The notes beneath the pieces were generated by a model that ran no database searches, had not been told where the DNA came from, and was given only the letters and a program-made list of their open reading frames with translations. A DNA stretch of 10,000 bases from Trachelipus rathkii (lineage: Eukaryota > Arthropoda > Malacostraca > Isopoda > Trachelipodidae), in NCBI GenBank assembly GCA_015478945.1, contig JABUQX010103577.1:27501-37500 (forward strand), written 5' to 3'. The stretch's first letter is position 1. Each line of letters starts with the position of its first letter. This document shows positions 1-9,583 of this stretch, in pieces. Both the position numbers and the translations under genes were made by a program.

Positions 1-482
1 AAAGCAACTAACAAGCAAAATTATAGACTGAAAAGAAGCTAATCATCAAGTTTCACAGTGGCACAGCTACCAAATTAGAGATGACACATCTTTTACACAA
101 CCCTGCAAATTCTCTCTACCAAATCATCTCAAACTCTCTCAGATTCGCCTCACAAAACCAATCATCCGGATATAAAAGGTAGGGCACGTTTCACTCTCTT
201 CCATTCTCACTCATTCTAACACATCCTCTGCCACCCTCACGCTCTAGTTCTTTCTAACCGCCAGCCAAATAAAAATCGAAAAACTTATTTCGTTAGTAAC
301 GGAGAAGCGGAGTAACGTTCCCCTGCCACTCTATATAATATATATATACTATATCTATATATTATATATCATACTATATATAATATATATTAATATATAT
401 ATATATATATTTAATATTATATATATTATATATATATATATATTTATATATATTATATATCTCCAATCGGTATGCTGGCAAC
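1..482. repeat. Truncated unit 0 (right half only)
   Basis: The window opens in the last few bases of the final 36-base subrepeat (AAGCAACTA followed by CAAGCAAAATTATAGAC), equivalent to about position 920 of the next unit. It then has the full non-repeated segment (about 11-330) and a TA tract (331-460), closing with CTCCAATCGGTATGCTGGCAAC. The left cut is made by the window edge, not by a visible biological boundary. Confidence 0.93.
331..460. repeat. TA-rich microsatellite, unit 0
   Basis: Imperfect (TA)n with scattered TAA, TTA and single C interruptions, directly after CCTGCCACTC and directly before CTCCAATCGG. Confidence 0.95.
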
Positions 483-1373
483 TGCTTTTGTATTTCGTTT
501 GCCAAATATTAATACACCAAATAAAGAAGAAGCAACTAGGGTCATGTAACCCAATATAAAGATAGGAAATGGGGTAACGTAACCCATTATTAAGAACAAG
601 ATAATGGGTTCACCTGACCCCAATAATGAAAAACAAAAACTGATAAAACAAAGAAAAGCAACTGGGGTCAGGTGACCAAAATATAAAGATCAAACAACTG
701 AGTCACATGAACCCTATATAAAGAACCAATTGGGTCCACGTGACCCTATTATAAGAACAAGCAACTGGGGTCAGTTGACCCCAATATAAAAACAAGAAAC
801 TGACAATGTAAATTACAAGGAACTGCGTCCGTACCGCATATAAGAACAATCAACTGGGGTCAGGTTACCCAAATATTGAGAACAAGGAATCTTGGGGCCA
901 CGTGACTCCAATTTCAGAACAAGCAACTACAAGCAAAATTATAGACCCGAAAAGAACTAAATCCTCCAGTTCAGTGCACAGCTTTCAAATTAGAAGATGA
1001 AACATCTTTTACACACCCTGCCAAACTCTCTCTACACTCATCTCAAACTCTCTTCAGATTCACCTCACAAAAACCAAATCATCGGATATAATCCAGTAGG
1101 GCACCCTCCACTCTCTTTTCCATTCTCCATAATTCTAACAACTCCTCTGCCACCCTCACCTCTAGTTCTTTCATAAGCCAAAAACAAAATAAAAATCGAA
1201 AACTTATTCCGTTAGTAATCGGAGATGCGGAGTAACGTATCCTGCCATCTATATATATATATATTATATATATATATATATATATAATCATATAATATAT
1301 ATATTATATTATATTAATATATACTATATATATATATATTATATATATATATACTATATCCCAGCATGGCAAT
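483..1373. repeat. Unit 1
   Basis: Full unit with lead 483-537, subrepeat block 538-929, non-repeated segment 930-1249 and TA tract 1250-1359. Its subrepeat 5 carries TATATAAAG at 715-723, and its subrepeat 6 core has an extra C (GGGTCCACGTGACC). The dyad near the end of the non-repeated segment is disrupted by an inserted T (CCGTTAGTAATCGG, 1209-1222). The segment also reads AATCCAGTAGG where most copies read AATAGGTAGG, a variant nearly shared with unit 8. Confidence 0.93.
1250..1359. repeat. TA-rich microsatellite, unit 1
   Basis: Imperfect (TA)n of about 110 bases, ending at CCCAGCATGGC. Confidence 0.95.
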
Positions 1374-2094
1374 TGCTTTTGTATTTCGTTTGCCAAATAT
1401 TAATACACGAAAATAAAGAAGAAGCAACTAGGGTTATGTAGCGCAATATAAGCATAAGGAAATGGGGTAACGTAACCCCATTATTAGGAACAAGATAATG
1501 GGTCACCTGACCCCAATATGAAAAACAAAAACTGATAAAACAAAGACCAGCAACTGGGGTCAGGTACCCCAATATAAAGATCCAACACTGAGTCACATGA
1601 CCCGAATATCAAAGAACAAGCAACTTGGTCAGCGTGACCTATTATAAAGAACAAGCAACTGGGGTTCAGGGACAATATAAGAACAAGAAACTGACTATGT
1701 AAATTACAAGGAACTGGGTCCGTGACCTGCAATATAGAAGAACATCACTGGGGTCAGGTTACCCAATATTGAGAACAAGGAATTGGCCACGTGACTCCAA
1801 TTTCAAGAACAAGCAACTACAAGCAAATTATAGACCTGAAAAGAACTAATCCATCAAGTACGCAGTGACAGCTTCCAAATTAGAAAGATACAACATCTTA
1901 TTACAACCCTGCCAATCTCTCTACAATCATCTCAAACTCTCTTCAGATTCGGCCTCCAAAACAAAATCATCCGGTATAACTGGTAGGAGCACGTTTCACT
2001 CTCTTCATTCTCCTATAATTTCTAACACATCCTCTGCACCCTCACCTTCTAGTTCTTTCATAACCCAAGCCAAATAAAAATCGAAAAACTTATT

Positions 2095-2107
2095 CCGTTA
2101 GTAACGG
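2095..2107. repeat. CCGTTAGTAACGG dyad in the non-repeated segment
   Basis: Two six-base arms (CCGTTA and TAACGG) flank a single G, with T and A extending the dyad to 15 bases. It is intact here and at 3969-3981, 6698-6710 and 9438-9450, and present with one-base damage in the other units. Each arm equals a Myb-type core (YAACGG). It lies about 30-40 bases before the TA tract in every unit. Confidence 0.6.
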
Positions 2108-2137
2108 AGAAGCGGAGTAACGTATCCTGCGCACTTC

Positions 2138-2333
2138 TATATATATATATTATCATATATATATACATATATACTATATATCTATATATATTATATACTA
2201 TATATAACATATTATATTATATATATATATTATAATTATATATATATATATATTATATTATATATATATATAAATATTATATATATATATATATATATAC
2301 ATATAATATATATATCATATACTATATATATAT
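2138..2333. repeat. TA-rich microsatellite, unit 2 (longest)
   Basis: About 196 bases of imperfect TA repeat with several C interruptions (TATCATATA, ATACATATA). It is nearly twice the length of the shortest tract, so it accounts for the length of unit 2. Confidence 0.95.
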
Positions 2334-2582
2334 CTCCCAATGTATCTTGCCACTGCTTTTGTATTTCGTTTGCCAATAATTAATACACAACAATAAAAAA
2401 AGAAGCAATAGGGTCATGTAACCATTAAAGAATAAGGAAAATTGGGGTAAGCGTAACCCATTATTAAGACAAGAATAATGGGTTCACCGACCAATATGAA
2501 AAACAAAAACTGATAAAACAAAGAAACAAGCACTGGGCAGGTGACCCCAATATAAAGATCAAACAACTGAGTCACATGACCC

Positions 2583-2591
2583 TATATAAAG
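2583..2591 (+). promoter_or_regulatory. TATATAAAG motif in subrepeat 5 (possible TATA box)
   Basis: TATATAAAG fits the TATA-box consensus and stands between the CACATG core of subrepeat 5 and the CACGTG core of subrepeat 6. The same motif is at 715-723, 3467-3475 and 7103-7111. In such AT-rich DNA the motif alone is weak evidence; no transcript or gene is visible downstream. Confidence 0.2.
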
Positions 2592-2603
2592 AACAAGCAA
2601 CTT

Positions 2604-2617
2604 GGGTCACGTGACCC
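2604..2617. promoter_or_regulatory. Palindromic E-box / inverted GGTCA half-site core (best example)
   Basis: GGGTCACGTGACCC is a perfect 14-base palindrome. The centre CACGTG is the classical bHLH E-box, and the flanks are GGGTCA half-sites in inverted orientation with two bases between them, of the kind read by nuclear receptors. The GGTCACGTGACC form recurs intact at 3486-3497, 4393-4404 and 7125-7136. The match to known binding motifs is seen; actual binding is inference. Confidence 0.5.
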
Positions 2618-3117
2618 TATTATAAAGAGCAAGCAACTGGGGTCAGGTGACCCCAATATAAAGAACAAGAAACTGACACTGTAAATACAGGAACTGAGGT
2701 CCTGAACCGCAATATAGAACAATCAACTGGGGTCAGGTTACCCCAATTTTGAGAACAAGGAATTTGGGCCACGTGACTCCAATTTCAAGAACAAGCAACT
2801 ACAAGCAAAATTATAGACCTGAAAGAACTAAATCCATCAAGTTACAAGTGCACAGCTTCCAAAATAGAAGATGAACAACATCTTTTTACACACCCTGCCA
2901 AATTGCTCTACCAATCATCTCAAACTCTCATAAGATTCGCCTCACCAAATCATACGGATATAATAGGTAGGGCACGTTTCACTCTCTTCCATTCTCCCAT
3001 CATTCTAACACCATCCTCTGCCACCTCTCACTCTAGTTCTTTCATAACCCAGCCCAAATAAAATCGAAAAAACTTATTCGTTAGTACGGCGATGCGGAGT
3101 ACGTAATCTGCCACCTC

Positions 3118-3128
3118 TATATATATAC

Positions 3129-3170
<42 letters not shown>

Positions 3171-3186
3171 TATTTATATATATTAT

Positions 3187-3219
<33 letters not shown>
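3118..3219. repeat. TA-rich microsatellite, unit 3
   Basis: About 102 bases, containing long uninterrupted TA runs. Confidence 0.95.
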
Positions 3220-3237
3220 CCAATGTTATCTGGCAAC

Positions 3238-4026
3238 TGCTTTTGTATTTCGTTGCCAATATTATTACCAAAATAAAGAAGAAGCCACTAGGGTCATGTA
3301 ACCCCAATATAAGCATAAGGAAATGGGGTACGTACCCATTAATTAAGAACAAGATAATGGGTTCACCTGACCCCAATAAGAAAAACAAAAAACTGATAAA
3401 ACAAAGAACAAGCAACTGGGTCAGGTGAACCCAATATAAAGATCAAACAACTGAGTCACATGACCCTATATAAAGACAGCAACTTGGTCACGTGACCCAT
3501 CATTTATAAAGACAAGCACTTGGGGTCAGGTGCGCCCAATTATAAAAACAAGAAAACTGACGAATACTAAATTACAAGGAACTGAGGTCCGTGACGCGCA
3601 ATATAAAGAACAATCAATGGGGTCAGGTTACCCAATATTGAGAACAAGGAATTTGGGCCACGTGACTCATTTCAAGAACAAGCAACTACAAGAAAAATTA
3701 TAGACCTGAAAAGAACTAAATACATCAAGTTACCAGTGCACAGCTACCAATTAAGAAGATGACAACATGCTTTTACACACCCTGAAAATCTCTCTACCAA
3801 TCAATCTCAAACTCTCTTCAGATTCGCCTCACAAAACCAAATCATCCGGATATAATAGGTAGGGCACGTTTTACTCTCTTCCATTCTCCATAATTCTAAC
3901 ACCATCCTCTGCCACCCTCACCTCTAGTTCTTTCATAACCCAGCCAAATAAAAATCGAGAAACTTATTCCGTTAGTAACGGAGACGGAGTAACGTATCCT
4001 GCCCACTTCTATATTCTATACTATAT

Positions 4027-4116
<90 letters not shown>

Positions 4117-4139
4117 AAATCTCCCATGTTCTTGGAAAC
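3238..4139. repeat. Unit 4
   Basis: Full unit with subrepeat block 3290-3688, non-repeated segment 3689-4009 and TA tract 4010-4120. The palindrome GGTCACGTGACC lies at 3486-3497 and TATATAAAG at 3467-3475. Subrepeat 4 has the variant core GGGTCAGGTGAACCC, which otherwise appears at the same place only in unit 8. The dyad CCGTTAGTAACGG is intact at 3969-3981. Confidence 0.93.
4010..4120. repeat. TA-rich microsatellite, unit 4
   Basis: About 111 bases with one long pure TA run (about 4038-4083). A single G (ATATGTATA) interrupts the right part. Confidence 0.95.
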
Positions 4140-5036
4140 TGCTTTTGTATTTCGTTTGCCAAAATATTATACACAAATAAAGAAGAAGCAACGGGTCATG
4201 TACCCAATTAAAGAATAGGAATGGGGTTAACGTAACCCATTATCTAAGAACAGATAATGGGCTTTCACCTGACGCCAATATGAAAACAAAAAAACTGATA
4301 AAACAAAGAACAAGCACCTGGGGTCAGGTGACCCCCAATATACAGAACCAAACACTGAGTCACATGACCCCGATATAAAGAACAAGCAATATGGTCACGT
4401 GACCCTATTATAAAGAACTAGCAACTGGGTCAGGTGCCCCAATATAGAGAACAAGAAACTGACAATGTAAATTACAAGGAACTGAGCTCCGTGACACGCA
4501 AATATAAAAACAATCAACTGGGGTCAGTTACCCAATCATTGAGAACCAAGGAATTTGGGCCACCCGTGACTCCATTTCAAGACAAGCAACTACAAAGCAA
4601 AATTTAAGACCTGAAAAGAAAAACTAAATCCATACAAGTTACCAGTGCACAGCTACCCAAATTAGAAGATGGACAACATTTTTACACACCCTGCCAAATC
4701 TCTCTACAATCATCTCACTCTCTTCAGATTCGCCTCAAAAAACCAAATCATCCGGCTATAATAGGTAGGGCACGTTTCACTCTCTTCCATTCTCCATAAT
4801 TCTACCACCATCCTCTGCCACCCTCATCTAGTTCTTTCATAACCCCAGACAAATAAAAATCGAAAAAACTTATTCCGTTAGTACGGCGAAGTGGAGTAAT
4901 GTATTCTTACCACCATTAATATATATATATACTAATATATATAATATATATATATTATATATATACTATATATATTAATATATATATATTATATATAATA
5001 TATATATATATATATAATATCCCAATTATTGGCGAC
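4140..5036. repeat. Unit 5
   Basis: Full unit with subrepeat block 4191-4592, non-repeated segment 4593-4915 and TA tract 4916-5020. GGTCACGTGACC is intact at 4393-4404. The end of the non-repeated segment is the most altered of the array (GTACGGCGAAGTGGAGTAAT, then GTATTCTTACC, where most copies have GTATCCTGCC). Confidence 0.92.
4916..5020. repeat. TA-rich microsatellite, unit 5
   Basis: About 105 bases, broken often by TAATA and TTATA steps. Confidence 0.95.
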
Positions 5037-5982
5037 TGCTTTTGTATTTCGTTTGCCAAATTTTAATACACCAAAAATAAAGAAGAAGCAAAACTAGGGT
5101 CATGTAACCCAATATAAAGAATAAGGAAATGGGGTAACGTAAACCCATTATTAAGAACAAGATAATGGGTTCACCTGACCCAATATGAAAAACAAAAACT
5201 GATAAACAAAGACAAGCAATTGGGTCAGGTGACCCCAATATAAAGATCACACAACTGAGTCACATGACCCTATATAAGAACAAGCAACTTGGTCCACGTG
5301 ACCCTATTTATAAAGACAAGCCAACTGGGGTCAGGTACCCGCATATAGAACAAGAACTTGACAATGTAATTACCAAGGAACTGGTCCAGTGGACGCAATA
5401 TAAAAGAAAATCACTGGGGTAGGTTACCCCAATATTGCGAATAAGAATTTTGGCCACGTGACTCCAATTTCAAGAACAAGCAACTACAAGCAAATTTATA
5501 CCTGAAAAGAACTAATCCATCAAGTTACGCCGTGCATAGCTACCCAAATTAGAAGATGACAACATCTTTTACACACCCTGCCAAATCTCTCTACCAATCA
5601 TCTCAAACTCTCTCAGATTTCGCCTCACAAAACCAAATCATCCGGATATAATAGGTAGGGCACGTTTCACTCTCTTCCATTCTCGCATAATTCTACACCA
5701 TCCCCTAGCACCCTCACCTCTAGTTCTTTCATAACCACCAATAAAAATCGAAAAACTTATTCGTTAGTAACGGAGAAGCGGAGTAACGTATCCTGCCACC
5801 CTATATATATATTATATTATATATATATATACTATTATATATATATATATAATAATATATAAATATATATATATATTATATAATTATAATTTATAATATA
5901 TATATATATATATATATCATTTATATATATAATATATATATATATTATATATATATTAATATATCTCCAATGTATCTGGCAC
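5037..5982. repeat. Unit 6
   Basis: Full unit with subrepeat block 5096-5486, non-repeated segment 5487-5801 and a long TA tract (5802-5964). The sequence before its marker, CCCAATTATTGGCGACTGC, and the GTAACGTAAACCC form of subrepeat 2 are both close to unit 10 and differ from the other copies. Confidence 0.93.
5802..5964. repeat. TA-rich microsatellite, unit 6
   Basis: About 163 bases with a more complex AT centre (AATTATAATTTATAATATA near 5882-5900) between purer TA runs. Confidence 0.95.
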
Positions 5983-6747
5983 TGCTTTTGTATTTCGTTT
6001 GCAAAATATTAAAATTGAATAAAGAAAGAAGAACTAGGACATAGGTAGTAATATAAAGAATAAGGAAATGGGGTAACGTAACCCCATTATTAAGAACAAG
6101 ATATGGGTTCACCTGACCCGAATATGAAAAACAAAAAACTGATAAAACAAAGAACAAGCAACTGGGGTCAGGTGACCCCATATAAAGATCAAACAACTGA
6201 GTCACATGCCCCCTATATAAAGAACAAAACTTGGGTCACGTGACACTATTATAAAGAACAAGCAACTGGGGTCAGGTGACCCAAATATAAAGAACAAGAT
6301 GACAATGTAAATTAAAAGGAACTGAGGTCCGTGACCGCATTATAAAGAACAATCAACTGGGGTCAGGTTACCCAATATTGACAAGGAATTTGGGCACGTG
6401 ACTCCAATTTAAGAACAAGCAACTTACAAGCAAAAATTATTAGAACCTGAAAGAACTAAATCCATCAACTTACCAGTGCACAGTACCCAATTAGAAGATG
6501 ACAACATCTTTACACACCTGCAAATCTCTCTACAATCTCAAACTCTCTTCAGTTTCGCCTCACAAAACCAAATCATCGGATATAATAGGTAGGGCACGTT
6601 TCACTCTCTCCCATTCTCCATAATTCTAACCCCATCCTCTGCCACCCTCACCTCTGTTCTTTCATAACGCCCAGCCAATAAAATCGAAAAACTTATTCCG
6701 TTAGTAACGGAGAAGCGGAAGTAATATCTGCCCACCTATTATATATA

Positions 6748-6802
<55 letters not shown>

Positions 6803-6865
6803 ATCTATATCTATATTATATTATATATATTATATATATACTATTCCCGAATGTATGCTGGCAAC
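5983..6865. repeat. Unit 7
   Basis: Full unit with subrepeat block 6036-6425, non-repeated segment 6426-6736 and TA tract 6737-6845. Subrepeat 1 is unusually degraded (GGACATAGGTAGTAATATAAAG), with the palindromic core lost. Subrepeats 2-7 are otherwise well preserved, and the dyad CCGTTAGTAACGG is intact at 6698-6710. Confidence 0.92.
6737..6845. repeat. TA-rich microsatellite, unit 7
   Basis: About 109 bases, with a pure run in its left half and C interruptions (ATCTATATCTATA) to the right. Confidence 0.95.
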
Positions 6866-7653
6866 TGCTTTTGTCTTTCGTTTTTGCCCAAATTTTTAAT
6901 ACCCAAAATAAAGAAGAAGAAACTAGGGTCATGTAACCCATATAAAGATAAGGAAAAATGGGTAACGTACCCCATTATTAAGAACAAGATAATGGGTTTA
7001 CCTGACCCCAATATGAAAAAACAAAAAACTGATAAAACAAAGAACAGGCAACTGGGGTCAGGTGAACCCAATATAAAGATCAACAACTGAGTCACATGAC
7101 CCTATATAAAGAACAAGCAACTTGGGTCACGTGACCTTATTATAAAGAACAACTGGGGTAACGTGACACCAATATAAAGAAAAGAAATGAACATGTAAAT
7201 CTACAAGGAACTGGGAGGTCGTGACGCAATATACAAGAACCAATCAACTGGGGTCAGGTTTACCCCATTATTGAGAACAAGATAATGGGTTCACCTGACT
7301 CCAATTATCCAAGACACAAGCACTAAACAAGCAAAATTATAGACCTGAAAAGAACTAAATCCATAAGTTACCAGTGCACAGCTACCCAAATTAGAAGATG
7401 ACATAACATCTTTTACACCCTGCCAAAATCTCTCTACCAATCATTCAAACTCTTCATAAGATTCGCCTCACAAACCAAATCATCGGATATAATCAGTAGG
7501 CGCACGCTATCACTTCTTCCATTCTCCTAATTCTAACACATCCTCTGCACCTCACCTCTAGTTCTTCTCATAACCCAGCAAATAAAAATCGAAAAACTTA
7601 CTCCTTAGTAACGGAGAAGCGGAGTAAAGTATCCTGCCCACCCTATATATTAT

Positions 7654-7695
<42 letters not shown>

Positions 7696-7799
7696 ATATC
7701 TATATATATATATATATATAAATATATAATATTATATATATATATATATATCTATATCATACTATATATATATATATTAATACTCCCAATGTAACTGCA
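6866..7799. repeat. Unit 8 (carries a displaced subrepeat patch)
   Basis: Full unit with subrepeat block 6925-7325, non-repeated segment 7326-7643 and TA tract 7644-7783. GGTCACGTGACC lies at 7125-7136 and TATATAAAG at 7103-7111. At about 7264-7300 the junction of subrepeats 9 and 10 reads CCCATTATTGAGAACAAG, then ATAATGGGTTCACCTGAC. That is the sequence normally found at the junction of subrepeats 2 and 3, and it replaces the usual GGAATTTGGGCCACGTGAC. Subrepeat 7 (7154-7167) has GGGGTAACGTGAC, a hybrid of cores 2 and 7. Confidence 0.92.
7644..7783. repeat. TA-rich microsatellite, unit 8
   Basis: About 140 bases of imperfect TA repeat with a single G (ATGATATATC). Confidence 0.95.
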
Positions 7800-8717
7800 T
7801 GCTTTTGTTATTTCGTTTTGCCAAATATTATACACCAAAATAAAAAAGAAGCAACTAGGGTCATGTAACCCCAATATAAAGAATAAGGAAAAGGGGGTAA
7901 ACCCATTATTAAGAACAAGATAATGGGTTCACCGACCCCAATATGAAAACAAAAAACTGATAAAAAAGACCAAGCAACTGGGGTCAGGTGACCCCAATAT
8001 AAGATCAAACAACTGAGTCACATGACCCTATATAAGAAACAAGCAACTTGGGTCACTGACTATTATAAGACAAGCACTGGGTCAGGTGACCTCCAATATA
8101 AAGAACAAGAAACTGAACATGTAATACAGGATGCAGTCCGTGACCGCATATAAAGAACAATCAATGGGTCAGGTTACCCGCAATATTTGAGAAATAAGAA
8201 TTTGGGCCACGTGACTCAAATTTCAAGAACAGGCAACTACAAGCAAAATTATAGCCGGAAAGAACTAAATCCATCAAGTTACCAGTGCACAGCTACCCAA
8301 ATAAGAAGATGACAACATCTTTTACCAACACCCTGCAAATCTCTCTACCAATCATCTCAAACTCTCTCAGATTCGCCTCAGCAAAACAAATCATCCGGAT
8401 ATCAATAGGTTAGCGGCACGTTTCACTCTTCTTCCATCTCCATAATTTAACACGCATCCTCTGCCACCTCACCTCTAGTTCTTTCATACACCCAGCCAAA
8501 TACAAAATCGAAAACTTATTCCGCTTAGTAACGGGACGCGAGTAACGTATCCTGTCCACGCTATATATTATATAAATATATATATTTATCTATATATATA
8601 TATATATTATATATATATATATATTATATATATATAATACTATATATATATATAATATATATATATATATATAATAATATAATTATATATATTATATATC
8701 CCAATAATTGTGGCTAC
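7800..8717. repeat. Unit 9
   Basis: Full unit with subrepeat block 7857-8239, non-repeated segment 8240-8561 and TA tract 8562-8699. Subrepeat 2 is shortened to GGGGGTAAACCC, and subrepeat 6 has lost the middle of its palindrome (GGGTCACTGAC). The non-repeated segment carries several extra single bases (for example ATCAATAGGTTAGCGGCACG), the kind of change expected from noisy long reads. Confidence 0.92.
8562..8699. repeat. TA-rich microsatellite, unit 9
   Basis: About 138 bases of imperfect TA repeat, followed at once by CCCAATAATTG. Confidence 0.95.
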
Positions 8718-9538
8718 TGCTTTTGTATTTCGTTTGCCAATATTAATACACCAAAATAAAGAAGAAGCAACTAGGGTCATGTAACCCCAATATAAAGAAT
8801 AGGAAATGGGGTAACGTAAACCCATTATTAAGAACAAGATAATGGGTTCACCTGAACCCAATATGAAAAACAAAAACTGATAAAACAACAGACCAAGCAA
8901 TGGGGTCAGGTGACCCAATATAAGACTCAAACAACTGAGTCACACGACCAATATAAAGAACAAGCAATTGGGTCATGTAACCCCAATATAAAGAAAAGCA
9001 CTGGGGTCAGGTGGCCCCAATATAAAGAACAAGAAATTGACAATGTAAATTACAAGGAACTGACGGTCCGTGACCAATACTACGAACAATCAACTGGGTC
9101 AGGTACCCAATATGAGCAAGAATTTTGGCCACGTGATCCCCATTTCAAGACAAGAAAAACTACAAGCAAATTATGAACGCTAAAAGAACTAAATCCATCA
9201 AGTTACTAGTGCACAGCTACCCAAATTCAAACCCATCCTTTTAAACACGCTGCCAAATCTCTCTACCATATCATCTCACAACTCTCTTCAGCAATTCGCC
9301 TCACAAAACCAATATCGCGGATCTAATAGCGTTAGGGCACGTTTCACTTCTTCCATTCTCCATAATTCTACCACCATCCTCTGCCACCTCCTCTAGTTCT
9401 TTCATAACCCCAGCGAAATAAAAATCGAAAACTTATTCCGTTAGTAACGGAGGAGCGGAGTAACGTATCCTGCACACCTCTAATATATATATAAATTTAA
9501 TAAATTATACATAAATCTATATATATATATATATATAT

Positions 9539-9583
<45 letters not shown>

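Larger units (their letters stand above)
1374..2353. repeat. Unit 2 (longest copy)
   Basis: Full unit of 980 bases with subrepeat block 1430-1819, non-repeated segment 1820-2137 and the longest TA tract of the window (2138-2333), which explains the extra length. Subrepeat 1 reads TATAAGCATAAGG instead of the usual TATAAAGAATAAGG, a change it shares with unit 4. Several palindromic cores have lost one or two bases (for example GGGTCAGGTACCCC). The dyad CCGTTAGTAACGG is intact at 2095-2107. Confidence 0.93.
2410..2801. repeat. Representative minisatellite block of ten 33-57 base subrepeats (unit 3)
   Basis: Subrepeat limits read by eye are S1 2411-2443, S2 2444-2479, S3 2480-2534, S4 2535-2568, S5 2569-2603, S6 2604-2638, S7 2639-2695, S8 2696-2728, S9 2729-2765 and S10 2766-2801. 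Each starts with a core near GGGTCAGGTGACCCC, continues with CAATATAAAGAACAAG or similar, and ends near CAACTG. The core centre differs by position and is kept across units: CATG in S1, AACGT in S2, CACCTG in S3, CAGGTG in S4 and S7, CACATG in S5, CACGTG in S6 and S10, CAGGTT in S9. S3 and S7 are extended by about 22 bases after AAACTGA. The same ten-part order is seen in the other nine blocks. Confidence 0.9.
2354..3237. repeat. Unit 3
   Basis: Full unit with subrepeat block 2410-2801, non-repeated segment 2802-3117 and TA tract 3118-3219. It has the cleanest 14-base palindrome of the family, GGGTCACGTGACCC at 2604-2617. In the non-repeated segment CATAAGATTCG replaces the usual CTTCAGATTCG, as in unit 8. 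The dyad is damaged to CGTTAGTACGGCGA, which resembles unit 5. Confidence 0.93.

Noticed and set aside
11..330. AATAAA motifs in each unit as polyadenylation signals
   Set aside because: AATAAA is expected often in such AT-rich DNA, and there is no transcript or coding region for it to end.
1079..1291. Minus-strand open frame of 70 codons starting in the TA tract of unit 1
   Set aside because: Its first part is only the Tyr-Ile translation of TA repeats, and it is not kept in other units.
1865..2077. Plus-strand open frame of 70 codons rich in serine in the non-repeated segment of unit 2
   Set aside because: The same segment in the other ten copies is not open over this length. The serine bias just reflects the TCT-rich sequence.
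3800..3900. Minus-strand CTGAAGA and GAAA motifs in the non-repeated segment, as in a hammerhead ribozyme (satellites sometimes carry these)
   Set aside because: The bases flanking the two motifs cannot pair to form stem II in any permutation, and no closing stem III is visible.
483..9162. CRISPR-like array, because of regularly spaced palindromic 36-base repeats
   Set aside because: The linkers are as repetitive as the cores rather than unique spacers, the blocks are embedded in 0.9 kb units with TA microsatellites, and no cas gene is present. The palindromic repeats are a minisatellite.
3131..9176. Recurrent open frames of 60-96 codons at equivalent places in several units, mostly on the minus strand, giving hydrophobic peptides with repeats like LFLIMG and GSGEP
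   Set aside because: The roughly 36-base subrepeat is a multiple of three, so one frame stays open through the block by periodicity. The frames start and stop at different points in each unit, run into TA tracts and break by indels. No known domain is seen.
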